Assembly (NCBI RefSeq): GCF_013204855.1
Contig: NZ_JABMKZ010000008.1
Location: forward strand, 62,001-126,000
Origin: Paenibacillus alba
GTDB taxonomy: Bacteria > Bacillota > Bacilli > Paenibacillales > NBRC-103111
Direction: 5' to 3'
DNA length: 64,000 nt
Positions within the stretch are counted from its first letter, which is position 1. Each line of letters opens with the position of its first letter. The translations under genes were made by a program, and so were the position numbers. This document shows, piece after piece, positions 8,077 through 17,416 of the stretch. The notes beneath the pieces are model-generated. The model was not told where the DNA came from. It ran no database searches and saw only the letters and a program-made list of their open reading frames with translations.

Positions 8077-10362
8077 ATGAGTAATGCAAAAGCACATTGG
8101 CGCCTCTGGTATGATCGTCCGGCTGAGGAATGGACAGAGGCGCTTCCGGTTGGAAACGGCAAAATCGGCGGCATGATTTACGGAGGCATTCACGAGGAAC
8201 GAATCGGACTGAACGAAGAAACGGTGTGGTCGGGCAAACCGCATTATGACGCGAGTTCTAGAGTTCTGGAATCGATCAACCAAGTTCGAAGCTTGTTGTT
8301 TGAAGGGGATTACCGCACGGCGCATGAGTTGGCGGAGCAATCTATGCAAACACCGCTTAACCCATACTACGGCAATTATCAGCCATTGGGAGATCTCTAT
8401 ATCAAATTTGACTTGCCGCCTGGAGATATAACGAAGTATCACAGAGAATTGGATATCGAACAAGCCGTTTGTAAAACCAGCTTCTATGTTGGCGAAACTT
8501 GCTATACGCGGGAAGTTATTTGCAGCAACCCTGATCTCGTTATGGTAATTCGCTTGGAAGCCAGCGGTAAGCCTACTTTGAGCGGTTGTATTCGTATGGA
8601 TCGTGAATCCGGCGCAAGCGTATATCAGAATGGTGCAAGCGGACTGGCTCTCCGCGGCGAATGTGAGTATGAAGGCGTAAAGTTCGATGCATCTATTGAA
8701 GTGCATTCCGAAGGGGGAAATTGCTTTTCAACAAATGATTCCGTCATATTCAGGGAATGCAAGGCAATTACGGTGTATGTTACCGCGAATACGACATACC
8801 GTCATAAGGATCCGCAAGGTGCGAACCAATCGCTGCTTCACATGGCGAGAATGAAATCGTGGGAACAATTGAGAGCGGATCATATTAACGACTACCAAAT
8901 CTTGTTTCAACGCATGGATATCGATTTGGGTGAGGATAGGTATCAAGAGCTTACTACGGATGAACGCCTTTCTCAATTGAAATTTGTGCAGGACGATCTC
9001 TACTTAACAGCATTGTATGTTCAGTATGGTCGTTATCTGTTAATTGCTAGTTCTCGGCAAGGGACGATGCCAGCTAATTTGCAAGGCATTTGGAATGATA
9101 GTTTTACGCCTCCCTGGTTCTCGGATTACACGATTAACATTAACACGCAAATGAATTATTGGCACGCCGAAACATGCAACTTATCCGAGCTGCACGAACC
9201 TTTATTTGACCTCATGGATTCACTCGTTGAACCGGGACGCAAGGCAGCTCAAGAGCGCTACGGCTGCAATGGAGTGGTGCTCAGCACACGGACGAATCCT
9301 TGGCTGAACACTTCGCTGCGGGCAACGTCTTCGCTGCTGTGGCAGGAAGGTGCGGCATGGCTCAGCCGGCATTATTGGGATCATTATCTGTTTACAGGGG
9401 ATAGGGAGTTGCTGGAGAAGAGGGCGTATCCGTTCATGAAGGAAGCAGCCCTGTTTTATCTTGATTTTATGGTCGAGCATCCATATTACGGATGGCTCGT
9501 CACCGGTCCGACGACGTCGCCCGAGAATAAATTTTTAGCCGCAGATGGGATGGAAACTGCACTCGATATGAGTCCAACAATGGCGGTTCAAATCATTGAC
9601 GACTTGTTCGAAAACTGTATCCGGGCAAGCGAGGAGCTTGGGCAGGATCAAGTATTCAGGGAACTACTCATTCAGAAACGTGCACAATTGCCTCCGATGC
9701 AGGTTGGGAAATTCGGTCAACTGCAAGAATGGCTTGAGGATCATGAGGAGACAGAACTGGGGCATCGGCATATCTCGCATTTGTTCGGTTTGTTTCCAGG
9801 GCACAGTATTAGCCGTAAAACTCCGGATCTGCTAGCTGCCGCCCGAACAACGCTCTACAGAAGACTTAGCCATGGAGGCGGACATACGGGGTGGAGCTGC
9901 GCTTGGATCATTAACTTATGGGCGCATTTGGGAGAAGGCGAACTGGCTAATCAGTATATCAAGACGCTGTTTACTCACTCTACGCATAATAACCTTTTTG
10001 ACAACCATCCGCCTTTTCAAATCGATGGGAATTTCGGAGCGGCTGCAGGCATTGTAGAAATGCTTATGCAGAGCGATGAAGACGAAATCCGGCTGCTGCC
10101 GGCGCTGCCTGCTGGCTGGGCGACTGGAAGCATTCGCGGCATTTGCGCCAGGAACGGATTCGAGTTGGAACTCCGCTGGAGTGAAGGTGTTCTGGATAAA
10201 GCGATAATCCGTTCCAAGCTGGGGCGGCGCTGCCGTCTAAGGTATAATTTTAAAGCGGGAATTGAAGTTCAAAGTGTGAAAGAGTCAATTTCAACGAGTA
10301 TCGTTAATGGCACATTGGAGTTTGACACACAACCTGGAGAACAGTATCACCTTATGTTTTAA
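8077..10362 (+). CDS. GH95 alpha-L-fucosidase, cytoplasmic
   Basis: The protein matches GH95 along its full length, starting with the family-typical WYDRPAEEWTEALPVGNGKI and LNEETVWSG. Residues matching the catalytic set of Bifidobacterium AfcA are present: N354 and N356 in ININ, E483 in TTSPEN and D650 in FQIDGNFG. GH95 enzymes remove alpha-1,2-linked L-fucose (some act on L-galactose) by inversion. There is no signal peptide, so it acts inside the cell on imported oligosaccharides. An importer follows directly, and copy A of the shared activator element lies upstream. Length (761) is normal for a GH95 without extra domains. Confidence 0.93.
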   Translation: MSNAKAHWRLWYDRPAEEWTEALPVGNGKIGGMIYGGIHEERIGLNEETVWSGKPHYDASSRVLESINQVRSLLFEGDYRTAHELAEQSMQTPLNPYYGNYQPLGDLYIKFDLPPGDITKYHRELDIEQAVCKTSFYVGETCYTREVICSNPDLVMVIRLEASGKPTLSGCIRMDRESGASVYQNGASGLALRGECEYEGVKFDASIEVHSEGGNCFSTNDSVIFRECKAITVYVTANTTYRHKDPQGANQSLLHMARMKSWEQLRADHINDYQILFQRMDIDLGEDRYQELTTDERLSQLKFVQDDLYLTALYVQYGRYLLIASSRQGTMPANLQGIWNDSFTPPWFSDYTININTQMNYWHAETCNLSELHEPLFDLMDSLVEPGRKAAQERYGCNGVVLSTRTNPWLNTSLRATSSLLWQEGAAWLSRHYWDHYLFTGDRELLEKRAYPFMKEAALFYLDFMVEHPYYGWLVTGPTTSPENKFLAADGMETALDMSPTMAVQIIDDLFENCIRASEELGQDQVFRELLIQKRAQLPPMQVGKFGQLQEWLEDHEETELGHRHISHLFGLFPGHSISRKTPDLLAAARTTLYRRLSHGGGHTGWSCAWIINLWAHLGEGELANQYIKTLFTHSTHNNLFDNHPPFQIDGNFGAAAGIVEMLMQSDEDEIRLLPALPAGWATGSIRGICARNGFELELRWSEGVLDKAIIRSKLGRRCRLRYNFKAGIEVQSVKESISTSIVNGTLEFDTQPGEQYHLMF

Positions 10363-10368
10363 TATGGA

Positions 10369-10402
10369 GAACCTCTGCCTAAAAAAGGCGGAGGTTCTTT
10401 TA
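10369..10402 (+). terminator. Intrinsic terminator after the fucosidase gene
   Basis: The stem GAACCTCTGCCT/AGGCGGAGGTTC (one mismatch) has a short A loop and is followed by TTTTA. Confidence 0.85.
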
Positions 10403-10443
10403 TATCTAATCGTTATTATCTCTCTTGGACAGCAAAAAATAAG

Positions 10444-10506
10444 TAAATATGTTACTGACGATGTGTAAATCTATTCCTTATTTCAAGGGGGCTTTTAAGT
10501 GATAAT
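10444..10506 (+). promoter_or_regulatory. Activator direct repeat and -10, copy B
   Basis: TAAATATGTTACTGAC (10444) and TAAATCTATTCCTTAT (10466) are 22 bp apart, followed by GATAAT (10501-10506). The -10 lies 36 bp before the first permease gene, so this copy is in simple promoter position and defines the start of the importer operon. Confidence 0.8.
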
Positions 10507-10542
10507 GAAGTTACAACCAAGAAATGAAGGGGGTCTTGCAAA

Positions 10543-11439
10543 TTGGCGGCATTATGGAAGAATAGAGTGCTTTACGTTATGCTCTTGCCACTGGTGGCAT
10601 GGTATATCATTTTCAAGTACGTGCCGATGTATGGCGTTATCATCTCATTTAAGGATTACAATATTATGTCGGGAATCGGCGGCTCGGATTGGGCAAATCC
10701 ATGGTATAAGTACTTCGAGATGTTTTTCAATTCGCCATATTTCTCTCAACTACTAACCAATACGTTATTGATTAGCTGTTATAAGCTGATCTTCAGCACA
10801 ATACCGCCCATTATATTAGCCGTTCTTTTAAATGAGAGCCGAGGAGTACACCTGAAAAGGTGGGTCCAAACGTTAAGTTACATGCCTCATTTTCTCTCAT
10901 GGGTTATCGTTTACGGTATCGCTGTTGCGTTCTTCTCTGAGACTAATGGGCTGGTAAACCGATGGATCAGCGATTTAGGATATGATGCCATCTCATTTAT
11001 GAGCGCACCAGAGTGGTTCCGTTCGATGCTGGTTGGAACGGATATTTGGAAGGATCTCGGATGGGGAGCGATTATCTATATAGCTGCAATCGCAGGAATT
11101 GATCCTTCGCTTTATGAAGCAGCCATGATGGATGGCGCTGGACGACTCCGAAGAATCTGGAGCATAACACTGCCCGGAATTGCTAACGTTATCGTTCTAC
11201 TCTTGATATTAAGACTAGGATACATCTTAGACGCTGGGTTTGATCAGGTTTTTATTTTCTATAACGTTCGGGTCTATTCTGTAGGTGATATTATTGATAC
11301 CTGGGTCTATCGCACAGGTCTTGAACAATTGAACTTCAGTTTGGCAGCTGCAGTAGGTTTGTTTAAATCGGTCATTGGCATGGCGCTTGTTCTTGCCGCT
11401 AATAAGATTGCTAGGAGATGGGGGGGCGGCATATGGTAA
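10543..11439 (+). CDS. ABC sugar importer permease, LplB type
   Basis: An inner-membrane permease with six predicted TM segments and the ATPase-contact EAA loop (EAAMMDGAGRLRRIWSITLP). It belongs to the LplB/YtcP group of oligosaccharide importers. The start is TTG: AAGGGGGT lies 9 nt upstream and the sequence then begins MAALWKNRVLYVMLLP, as family members do. It is the first gene of a permease-permease-lipoprotein operon. No ATPase is encoded, so a shared MsmX-type ATPase elsewhere is expected. Likely cargo is a fucosylated glycan fragment, inferred from the GH95 neighbour. Confidence 0.92.
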   Translation: MAALWKNRVLYVMLLPLVAWYIIFKYVPMYGVIISFKDYNIMSGIGGSDWANPWYKYFEMFFNSPYFSQLLTNTLLISCYKLIFSTIPPIILAVLLNESRGVHLKRWVQTLSYMPHFLSWVIVYGIAVAFFSETNGLVNRWISDLGYDAISFMSAPEWFRSMLVGTDIWKDLGWGAIIYIAAIAGIDPSLYEAAMMDGAGRLRRIWSITLPGIANVIVLLLILRLGYILDAGFDQVFIFYNVRVYSVGDIIDTWVYRTGLEQLNFSLAAAVGLFKSVIGMALVLAANKIARRWGGGIW

Positions 11440-12293
11440 TCAATCGCGGAGATCGCATTTCGGGAGCAGCCATCAACTTGATTTTAGTGCTTGTAGGTGT
11501 CGTGAGTCTATTCCCGCTGTTGTTCGTTGTATCGATGTCCCTGACACCATACAGTGAAGTTATTAAAAACGGGGGATTTGTGGTCATCCCGAAATCAGTC
11601 ACATTTGAAGCCTATAAGTATCTCTTTCAAACCAAAGAGTTACCGCAATCGATGCTAGTTTCTCTATTCACGGCTACGGTAGGGACAGCGATAAACTTGA
11701 TTCTCACGATGCTTGGTGCTTATTCGCTTAGCAGAAGAACGCTTCATGGACGGAAAGTTATCCTTCTTATGATCGTATTTACGATGCTGTTTAATGGTGG
11801 TTTAGTGCCAACGTATTTGCTTATTCAATCTTTGGGTATGCTGAATACGGTATGGGCCTTAATCATTCCAAGTGCGGTTGCTACCTACAATCTTTTGATA
11901 ATGAAAACCTTTTTCGAAGGTCTTCCAGAGGAGTTGTTTGAGTCCGCTCGCATAGATGGAGCAGGTGAATTGACGGTATTGATTCGTATTGTCGTCCCGC
12001 TGTCTATCCCTTCTTTGATGACAGTAGGATTGTTCTATGCTGTCGCAAACTGGAACAGCTTTTTCTCGGCCGTTCTTTACATTTCAGACCCCAATTTAAA
12101 TCCGCTGCAAATTGTTGTTCGCAAACTATTGCTCTTGAGCAACTCTGTAGACAACGCGACAGATGATGTCGTACCGACACCGACCCTGCAAATGGCATCT
12201 GTTATCATCGCTAGTTTGCCCGTTTTAGTGGTGTACCCGTTTATCCAAAAGTATTTTACCAAAGGCGTATTGATTGGGGCTATTAAGGGTTGA
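11433..12293 (+). CDS. ABC sugar importer permease, LplC type
   Basis: The partner of the preceding permease, with six TM segments and an EAA loop (ESARIDGAGELTVLIRIVVP) and the family-typical end FTKGVLIGAIKG. I chose the ATG at 11433 (MVINRGDR), preceded by a G-rich ribosome site; an in-frame ATG at 11418 also exists. The start overlaps the upstream gene by 7 bp, which points to translational coupling. Confidence 0.9.
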   Translation: MVINRGDRISGAAINLILVLVGVVSLFPLLFVVSMSLTPYSEVIKNGGFVVIPKSVTFEAYKYLFQTKELPQSMLVSLFTATVGTAINLILTMLGAYSLSRRTLHGRKVILLMIVFTMLFNGGLVPTYLLIQSLGMLNTVWALIIPSAVATYNLLIMKTFFEGLPEELFESARIDGAGELTVLIRIVVPLSIPSLMTVGLFYAVANWNSFFSAVLYISDPNLNPLQIVVRKLLLLSNSVDNATDDVVPTPTLQMASVIIASLPVLVVYPFIQKYFTKGVLIGAIKG

Positions 12294-12377
12294 TTTGTGT
12301 GTACCGCACTTTCTCCTATCCTAAAGGGACGAGCTGTGCTTTCACTTATAAAAATGATTATGGAAGAAGGGGTAAAA

Positions 12378-13910
12378 ATGAAAAAAAATCTACCAATTGC
12401 TTTTCTTCTCACTGCTAGTTTGCTTGCCGCATGTTCAAACAATAATCCCCCAGCGAGCTCTTCACCAACTGGGGAGGCAACGAATAAACCCTCTGCTGCT
12501 CCTATGAAGCTGGAAGTCATGCAAGAAGGGACTATCACATCTGCGGATGGTCCTGGTTTTCCCAAAGATGATTTTGTGAAAAACGAGCTAAATAAGAAGT
12601 TGAACATCGATTTGACGATGACGCTGGAAGCAACTGATTTTCCTACCAAAATTAGCGCACGTATGGCGGGGGGCAATGCTCCGGATGTTATGCTGCTTCT
12701 GAAAGATCAGGTTCAGAAATATGCTCAAAGCGGCGTATTGTTAGATATGGGACCTTATATGGATAAACTGACTGATTATAAGAAATTCGTAGGCGCAGAT
12801 GAACTGAAGAAAGGGGTCGTGAGCGGCAAGCAAGTTGCTCTGCCTAAGGCGCCTCCACTTTTGACCGGTACGTATTGGATTCGCAAGGACTGGTTGGACA
12901 AATTAAAATTGGCCGCACCGACCACGGTAGATGAGCTATATAATGTGGCCAAAGCGTTTACAGAGAACGATCCTGATGGCAATGGTAAGAAGGATACACT
13001 CGGCATTTCGGGGACTGGTATGGATACGTTTGCACCTGTGTTTGGAGCCTATGGCGTTAGCCAAAGTACGCAATCGCTTTCGGTAAGTACATTAAGAGAT
13101 GGCAAGATTGTTAATGGACTTTATGATCCTGCGATGAAGGATGCTTTAACGGCAGTGAAGAAATTCGTTGACGCTGGCGTCGTCGATCCAGAGTTTTTGA
13201 GTAATAAAGGAAATACTTCCAAAGATAAGGCATTCCAAGGAAAAGTCGGCATTATTTATGACGGTTGGTCAGGCGTAATTAAAGATGCGGCGGTTAAGAT
13301 TTGGAAGGACGCTAATCCAAACGCTGATTGGGTTCAGCTTCCGGCTCCAAAGGGACCGAATGGCTTGCAGTTTGCGAGCATTAATGATTTAGGCGCTTCC
13401 GGCTACTTGATCGCGCTTCCCAAGTCACTAGAGAAACAACCAGAAAAACTGAATAAAATTATCGAGATGCTTAATTATGTCTCGACGACAGAAGGCAATC
13501 GCTTAGTTGAATACGGGCTCAAGGACGTTCACTACAAGGCAGAAGGCGATAAAATTACCATTACGGATCAAGGTAAGAAGGAAAATGGGTATACATTCGT
13601 TTATCAATTCACTGGCCGTCCGGAGCTTTCGTACTTACAAACCAAATTCCCGGGACAAGCTTCATACATCGACTTTGAAGCTAAATTGCCGCGGTTGCCT
13701 GTCGTGGACAAATTAATCGATTTGCCGAGTAGCTACAATAAGGCTGATGCGGACAGATTCGTACAAGAGGAAGTAACGAAATTCATTTATGGCAAAACGC
13801 CGATTGCGGATTATAGTAAATTCATTGCTACTTTAGATGGTACATTTAACTATAAGCTTTATAGCGATGCAGTTACGAAGCAAGCGAAGGATCTTGGGCT
13901 TACGAAATAA
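12378..13910 (+). CDS. ABC importer sugar-binding lipoprotein
   Basis: A lipoprotein signal with lipobox LLAAC (C19) anchors an extracellular solute-binding protein of the LplA/YtcQ type (510 residues). The body has the family features, including NDPDGNGKKDTLGISG and a C-terminus typical of this group. It captures oligosaccharide for the two permeases just upstream. The ATG follows AAGAAGGGG; an upstream in-frame codon near 12297 would give a 27-residue extension with no ribosome site, so I reject it. The ligand is unknown but probably a fucose-containing oligosaccharide. Confidence 0.92.
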   Translation: MKKNLPIAFLLTASLLAACSNNNPPASSSPTGEATNKPSAAPMKLEVMQEGTITSADGPGFPKDDFVKNELNKKLNIDLTMTLEATDFPTKISARMAGGNAPDVMLLLKDQVQKYAQSGVLLDMGPYMDKLTDYKKFVGADELKKGVVSGKQVALPKAPPLLTGTYWIRKDWLDKLKLAAPTTVDELYNVAKAFTENDPDGNGKKDTLGISGTGMDTFAPVFGAYGVSQSTQSLSVSTLRDGKIVNGLYDPAMKDALTAVKKFVDAGVVDPEFLSNKGNTSKDKAFQGKVGIIYDGWSGVIKDAAVKIWKDANPNADWVQLPAPKGPNGLQFASINDLGASGYLIALPKSLEKQPEKLNKIIEMLNYVSTTEGNRLVEYGLKDVHYKAEGDKITITDQGKKENGYTFVYQFTGRPELSYLQTKFPGQASYIDFEAKLPRLPVVDKLIDLPSSYNKADADRFVQEEVTKFIYGKTPIADYSKFIATLDGTFNYKLYSDAVTKQAKDLGLTK

Positions 13911-13916
13911 AAATGA

Positions 13917-13953
13917 AATCCCCCATTGTGTAGGTTGCGATGGGGGATTTTTA
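13917..13953 (+). terminator. Intrinsic terminator after the importer operon
   Basis: The stem AAATCCCCCA/TGGGGGATTT with a 14-nt loop ends in TTT. Confidence 0.85.
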
Positions 13954-13963
13954 TTATTATAAG

Positions 13964-14027
13964 GAATTTTGTTACTGACGATGCATAAATCTATTCCTTA
14001 CTTTGCATGCACTTCATAGGTGATAAT
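13964..14027 (+). promoter_or_regulatory. Activator direct repeat and -10, copy C
   Basis: GAATTTTGTTACTGAC (13964) and TAAATCTATTCCTTAC (13986) are 22 bp apart, with GATAAT at 14022-14027. It sits 109 bp upstream of the sensor kinase gene, which implies that the two-component system controls its own synthesis. Confidence 0.78.
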
Positions 14028-14136
14028 GGGAGTGTTTCACTCGAACAATGATAACTTCACGACAACAGGAGAACATGTTAAGATAGCCCCAATGGGCTCG
14101 TTTCAAATGAGGCTTATGCTTGGGAAGGGGAACCAC

Positions 14137-15924
14137 ATGTTTCAACGAGTTCGCAGACTATGGCCAGCCAAATTGCAAAATCGTATTTTCCTTAGCTTCC
14201 TACTAGTCATATTCTTTCCTTTCTCAATTATGCAAATTCACAATTACAATCAGATTGAAACGATTATTGGGGCAAAAATCAGTGAGCAGAACGTCACTCA
14301 GCTAAACCAAATGAAATTCCAACTTGAAGAGGTGCGACAGACCGCCCTGAATTCGGTCTTACAGATGGAGCGAGATACCAGCATTCGAGAGTTGATGGTA
14401 CAAGCTCATAACTCACCTGGAGCAGAATCAACCCGTATGGTGGAGGAAAAACTGGACGCAATGAAAAGCACATTTTTACCGAACAGTGTATTTATTCAAT
14501 ATGCGCTGGTCCAAGAGAACGGTGAGGCGTTTACATCTTTGCCCCATGCTGAAAACTACGAAGGCCCACTGCATGCTCAGTTGGCTGGCGAGTTAACGGC
14601 TAAACTTCCGTTTGGAAGTCCGCTGTTAAAGTGGGAGTTCGAACAAGCACGCAATGGACTTCAGCCGGAGCCCGCGACCAAAAACGTTCTCTCCTTATAT
14701 TCGCTTTCGCAGGCTGCCGACGGAGATTGGCTGCGCGCACGAGCGAGCATAGATATCGATGGGTGGTTGCGAAATTCGGCAAACAGCATACAGATCAAGC
14801 AAAACTATTATGTATTAGATCAGCAGGGCGCCATCATTTCTCAATCGAACCCAGGGTTCGTCATGAATCCACTTATTAAGTCAAAAATTCTCAATCAGGC
14901 GAAAGAATCGCCGAATGATTATATCCTAGATAAGTCTGGAACATTCGTTTACAATGCCATCTTCCTTCCTTCCATTTCAAGTTATGTGGTTAGTCAGTTT
15001 CCGCTCGATTTTTTCTTTGGGGATATTCAAGCACTCAAGCAGCGGGTGTTTAGTACTTACCTGCTATTTATCGCTTTTTTCATAGGCATCTCCTTCTTGA
15101 CGCTAACGACTTTAACTCGTCCGCTCAGACTCTTGGAGGTTCGGATGAAGGAAGCTGCGGAGAAAAGGATGAATATCAAATTGTCCGAGGAACCGCATCG
15201 GGGAGAAATTTTGTCTTTCGTTCGCGCATTTAATGGGATGGTTGATGATGTCACAGGCTTGATCGGGCAGCTCAAATTAGAAGAGAGGCAGAAAGAAGCG
15301 ATTCGGTTTCAGATGCTATTGAACCAGATGAACCCGCACTTTTTGCTCAACACCATCAATATGATCAAATGGAATGCTAGTAATTCCGGCGATGACACGA
15401 CGGCGGAGATGTGCAAAGCGCTTGCTAAGCTGCTGGAAAGCAGTCTGAACACAGATAAGGATCTGGTTTTTCTGCACGAAGAATTAAAATTGCTGCATTC
15501 TTATGTCTATATTCAATCGTTTCGATACGACCACCGTTTTGAGGTGCAATATGAAGTGCAGACTGGTCTGGACTATGCGCTAGTCCCTAAGCTAAGCTTG
15601 CAACCGCTTGTTGAGAATGCTATCCAGCATGGGCTTGTATACCGCAAGCAGGGGGGCATTATTAGGGTGAATGTGGCCAGCGAGGGTCATTTACTCATTA
15701 TCGATGTTCAAGACAATGGTGTAGGTATGCAGAAGCAGCAACCTGAAGTGCACCGAGTGCGTAAAGGGATCGGTTTAAGTAATTTACGTGAGCGTTTATC
15801 ACTCCTCTACAAGCAGGATGGCAAGCTTCATTTGATCCCGCTAGAGGAGGGGGCGCATGTTCGAATCACAATACCTTTATTGTTGTCGAATCCATATCAG
15901 CCCGAACAAAATGTTGATCGATAA
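14137..15924 (+). CDS. Sensor histidine kinase, YesM type
   Basis: TM1 (about 15-35) and TM2 (about 305-327) bracket a large extracellular sensor region. A HAMP domain, a His_kinase domain with phospho-acceptor H401 in NPHFLLN, and an HATPase domain (N494 in LVENAIQHG, DNGVGM, GIGLSNLRERL) follow. This class senses extracellular sugars or binding-protein complexes and phosphorylates a YesN-type regulator, encoded 20 bp downstream. I placed the start at the ATG with GGGAAGGGG 6 nt upstream. An in-frame GTG at 14020 overlaps the copy C -10 region and cannot be the start if that promoter is real. Confidence 0.93.
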   Translation: MFQRVRRLWPAKLQNRIFLSFLLVIFFPFSIMQIHNYNQIETIIGAKISEQNVTQLNQMKFQLEEVRQTALNSVLQMERDTSIRELMVQAHNSPGAESTRMVEEKLDAMKSTFLPNSVFIQYALVQENGEAFTSLPHAENYEGPLHAQLAGELTAKLPFGSPLLKWEFEQARNGLQPEPATKNVLSLYSLSQAADGDWLRARASIDIDGWLRNSANSIQIKQNYYVLDQQGAIISQSNPGFVMNPLIKSKILNQAKESPNDYILDKSGTFVYNAIFLPSISSYVVSQFPLDFFFGDIQALKQRVFSTYLLFIAFFIGISFLTLTTLTRPLRLLEVRMKEAAEKRMNIKLSEEPHRGEILSFVRAFNGMVDDVTGLIGQLKLEERQKEAIRFQMLLNQMNPHFLLNTINMIKWNASNSGDDTTAEMCKALAKLLESSLNTDKDLVFLHEELKLLHSYVYIQSFRYDHRFEVQYEVQTGLDYALVPKLSLQPLVENAIQHGLVYRKQGGIIRVNVASEGHLLIIDVQDNGVGMQKQQPEVHRVRKGIGLSNLRERLSLLYKQDGKLHLIPLEEGAHVRITIPLLLSNPYQPEQNVDR

Positions 15925-15944
15925 GAAAAAAAGGAGGGCATGCT

Positions 15945-17405
15945 ATGTGGAACCTGCTGCTGCTGGAAGATGAACCTTTCGTACGCCGGTCTATTCGCCA
16001 AGCCATCAATTGGGAGGCATTAGGTTTCAGGGTGGTGGCAGAAGCTGAGGATGGAAGCGAGGCATGGGAATTCATGCAAGCCCACCAAGTGGATGTGGTG
16101 TTGTCCGATATTATGATGCCTATCATGAACGGAATTGAGTTGATCCGAACGGCCAAACATAACGGACATGAGGCAGAGTTCATCATGCTTACCTGCGTGA
16201 ATGAGTTTGAATATGCGAGACTGGCACTCCAGTATGGAGCTGTAGGGTATCTGCTCAAAGCCTCTATGGATATGGAAGAGTTGAAAGCACTCTTGCTAAA
16301 AATAAAACAAAGTTTAATCAAGAAGCGCGATCACCGAACGAAAGCGCCTATGTTTAACTTGTATCAACAAATTTGGAGATCCATACATGGCATAGAGGAG
16401 TTGGAGCAAAGGGAAAATGAAGAAGGATCGCCTCCGCTTCCCGCCTATGTGCGCCTATTTGTTGGTTCGGCAAATAGTGTCTCATTAGAGAACGAACAGA
16501 TTATCGATTTGTTCGACTCGAACTGCGAAGACAAATTACTCGTACATCGATTTGTTAATTGGGGAATTGCGACCGTTTTTGTTTGGTCGGATGAACGCTG
16601 TATGCCCACAACATCGGTTCCCGCAGAACTAAGCTCCACGCCCTGGCAGACATCCGATGCGCTAAAAGAGGGATGGGTGTCGCTGCTGCAAGGGATTGGG
16701 CGAACCTGGTACGAATTGGATCCCTCCCTTTGGGCTAAGGGCGGATTGCAAGTTGAGAACATAACTTGGAAAAAGGAGTCTCTCATTCTTACGCAATTCG
16801 AGGCATCCCATTGGGCGGAATGCGAGAAATCGCTGCGCTCGCTATGGGATTACTTCAAAGAACAACAACTGGCTGTGGTGATGGTAAAGAAAGCCGCTGA
16901 CCGGCTGGACAAGTCGTTTGCCAGCTTATCCAATCAAGCTCCAGCTGGGAAGGAGGTCTGGGCGGCAGTCGAAAGTCATAGGCAAGCGTTGGAACAACTC
17001 ATAAATCGAGTTCACTATTATTCCAAGCATAGGATGAAGGAGACCATTACGGATCATCCAGAGGTCAATAAAATCATTGAATATGTGAACAGACATTATG
17101 ATAAAGAACTGACGCTTAAGGGGATGGCTAAATACGTAAACATGGGCGAGCAGTATTTGAGCGGTTTGTTTAAGAAGAAGACCGGTGAGCAATTTATCCA
17201 ATATGTACAGCGTATTCGAATCGAGCGGGCTTGCTATTGCTTGGCGGAGACAGATTTGCGTGTAGCGGAAATATGTGAGCAAGTAGGTTTTGTTCATCTT
17301 AATTATTTCCTGAAGCAGTTTAAGAAATGGACAGGGTTCACCCCGTCGGAATTCCGTGAAAGTAAAAAAGCTGAACGGAAGAAGCCGTTGGACGAAGGAA
17401 TATAG
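15945..17405 (+). CDS. Response regulator with AraC-type DNA-binding domain, YesN type
   Basis: The N-terminal receiver domain carries phospho-acceptor D55 (VVLSDIMMP) with the acidic pair at E8/D9. The middle (about 130-370) is a poorly conserved linker. The last 100 residues form a double helix-turn-helix AraC domain (DKELTLKGMAKYVNMGEQYL and VAEICEQVGFVHLNYFLKQF). It is the partner of the kinase upstream. AraC domains bind two direct half-sites about two helical turns apart, which is exactly the element found four times nearby, so it is the prime candidate for its activator. The ATG follows AAAGGAGGG. Confidence 0.93.
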   Translation: MWNLLLLEDEPFVRRSIRQAINWEALGFRVVAEAEDGSEAWEFMQAHQVDVVLSDIMMPIMNGIELIRTAKHNGHEAEFIMLTCVNEFEYARLALQYGAVGYLLKASMDMEELKALLLKIKQSLIKKRDHRTKAPMFNLYQQIWRSIHGIEELEQRENEEGSPPLPAYVRLFVGSANSVSLENEQIIDLFDSNCEDKLLVHRFVNWGIATVFVWSDERCMPTTSVPAELSSTPWQTSDALKEGWVSLLQGIGRTWYELDPSLWAKGGLQVENITWKKESLILTQFEASHWAECEKSLRSLWDYFKEQQLAVVMVKKAADRLDKSFASLSNQAPAGKEVWAAVESHRQALEQLINRVHYYSKHRMKETITDHPEVNKIIEYVNRHYDKELTLKGMAKYVNMGEQYLSGLFKKKTGEQFIQYVQRIRIERACYCLAETDLRVAEICEQVGFVHLNYFLKQFKKWTGFTPSEFRESKKAERKKPLDEGI

Positions 17406-17416
17406 AGAGGACACGT

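Noticed and set aside
14020..14136. N-terminal extension of the sensor kinase from a GTG at 14020
   Set aside because: The codon overlaps the conserved -10 of copy C, and a good ribosome site precedes the ATG at 14137.
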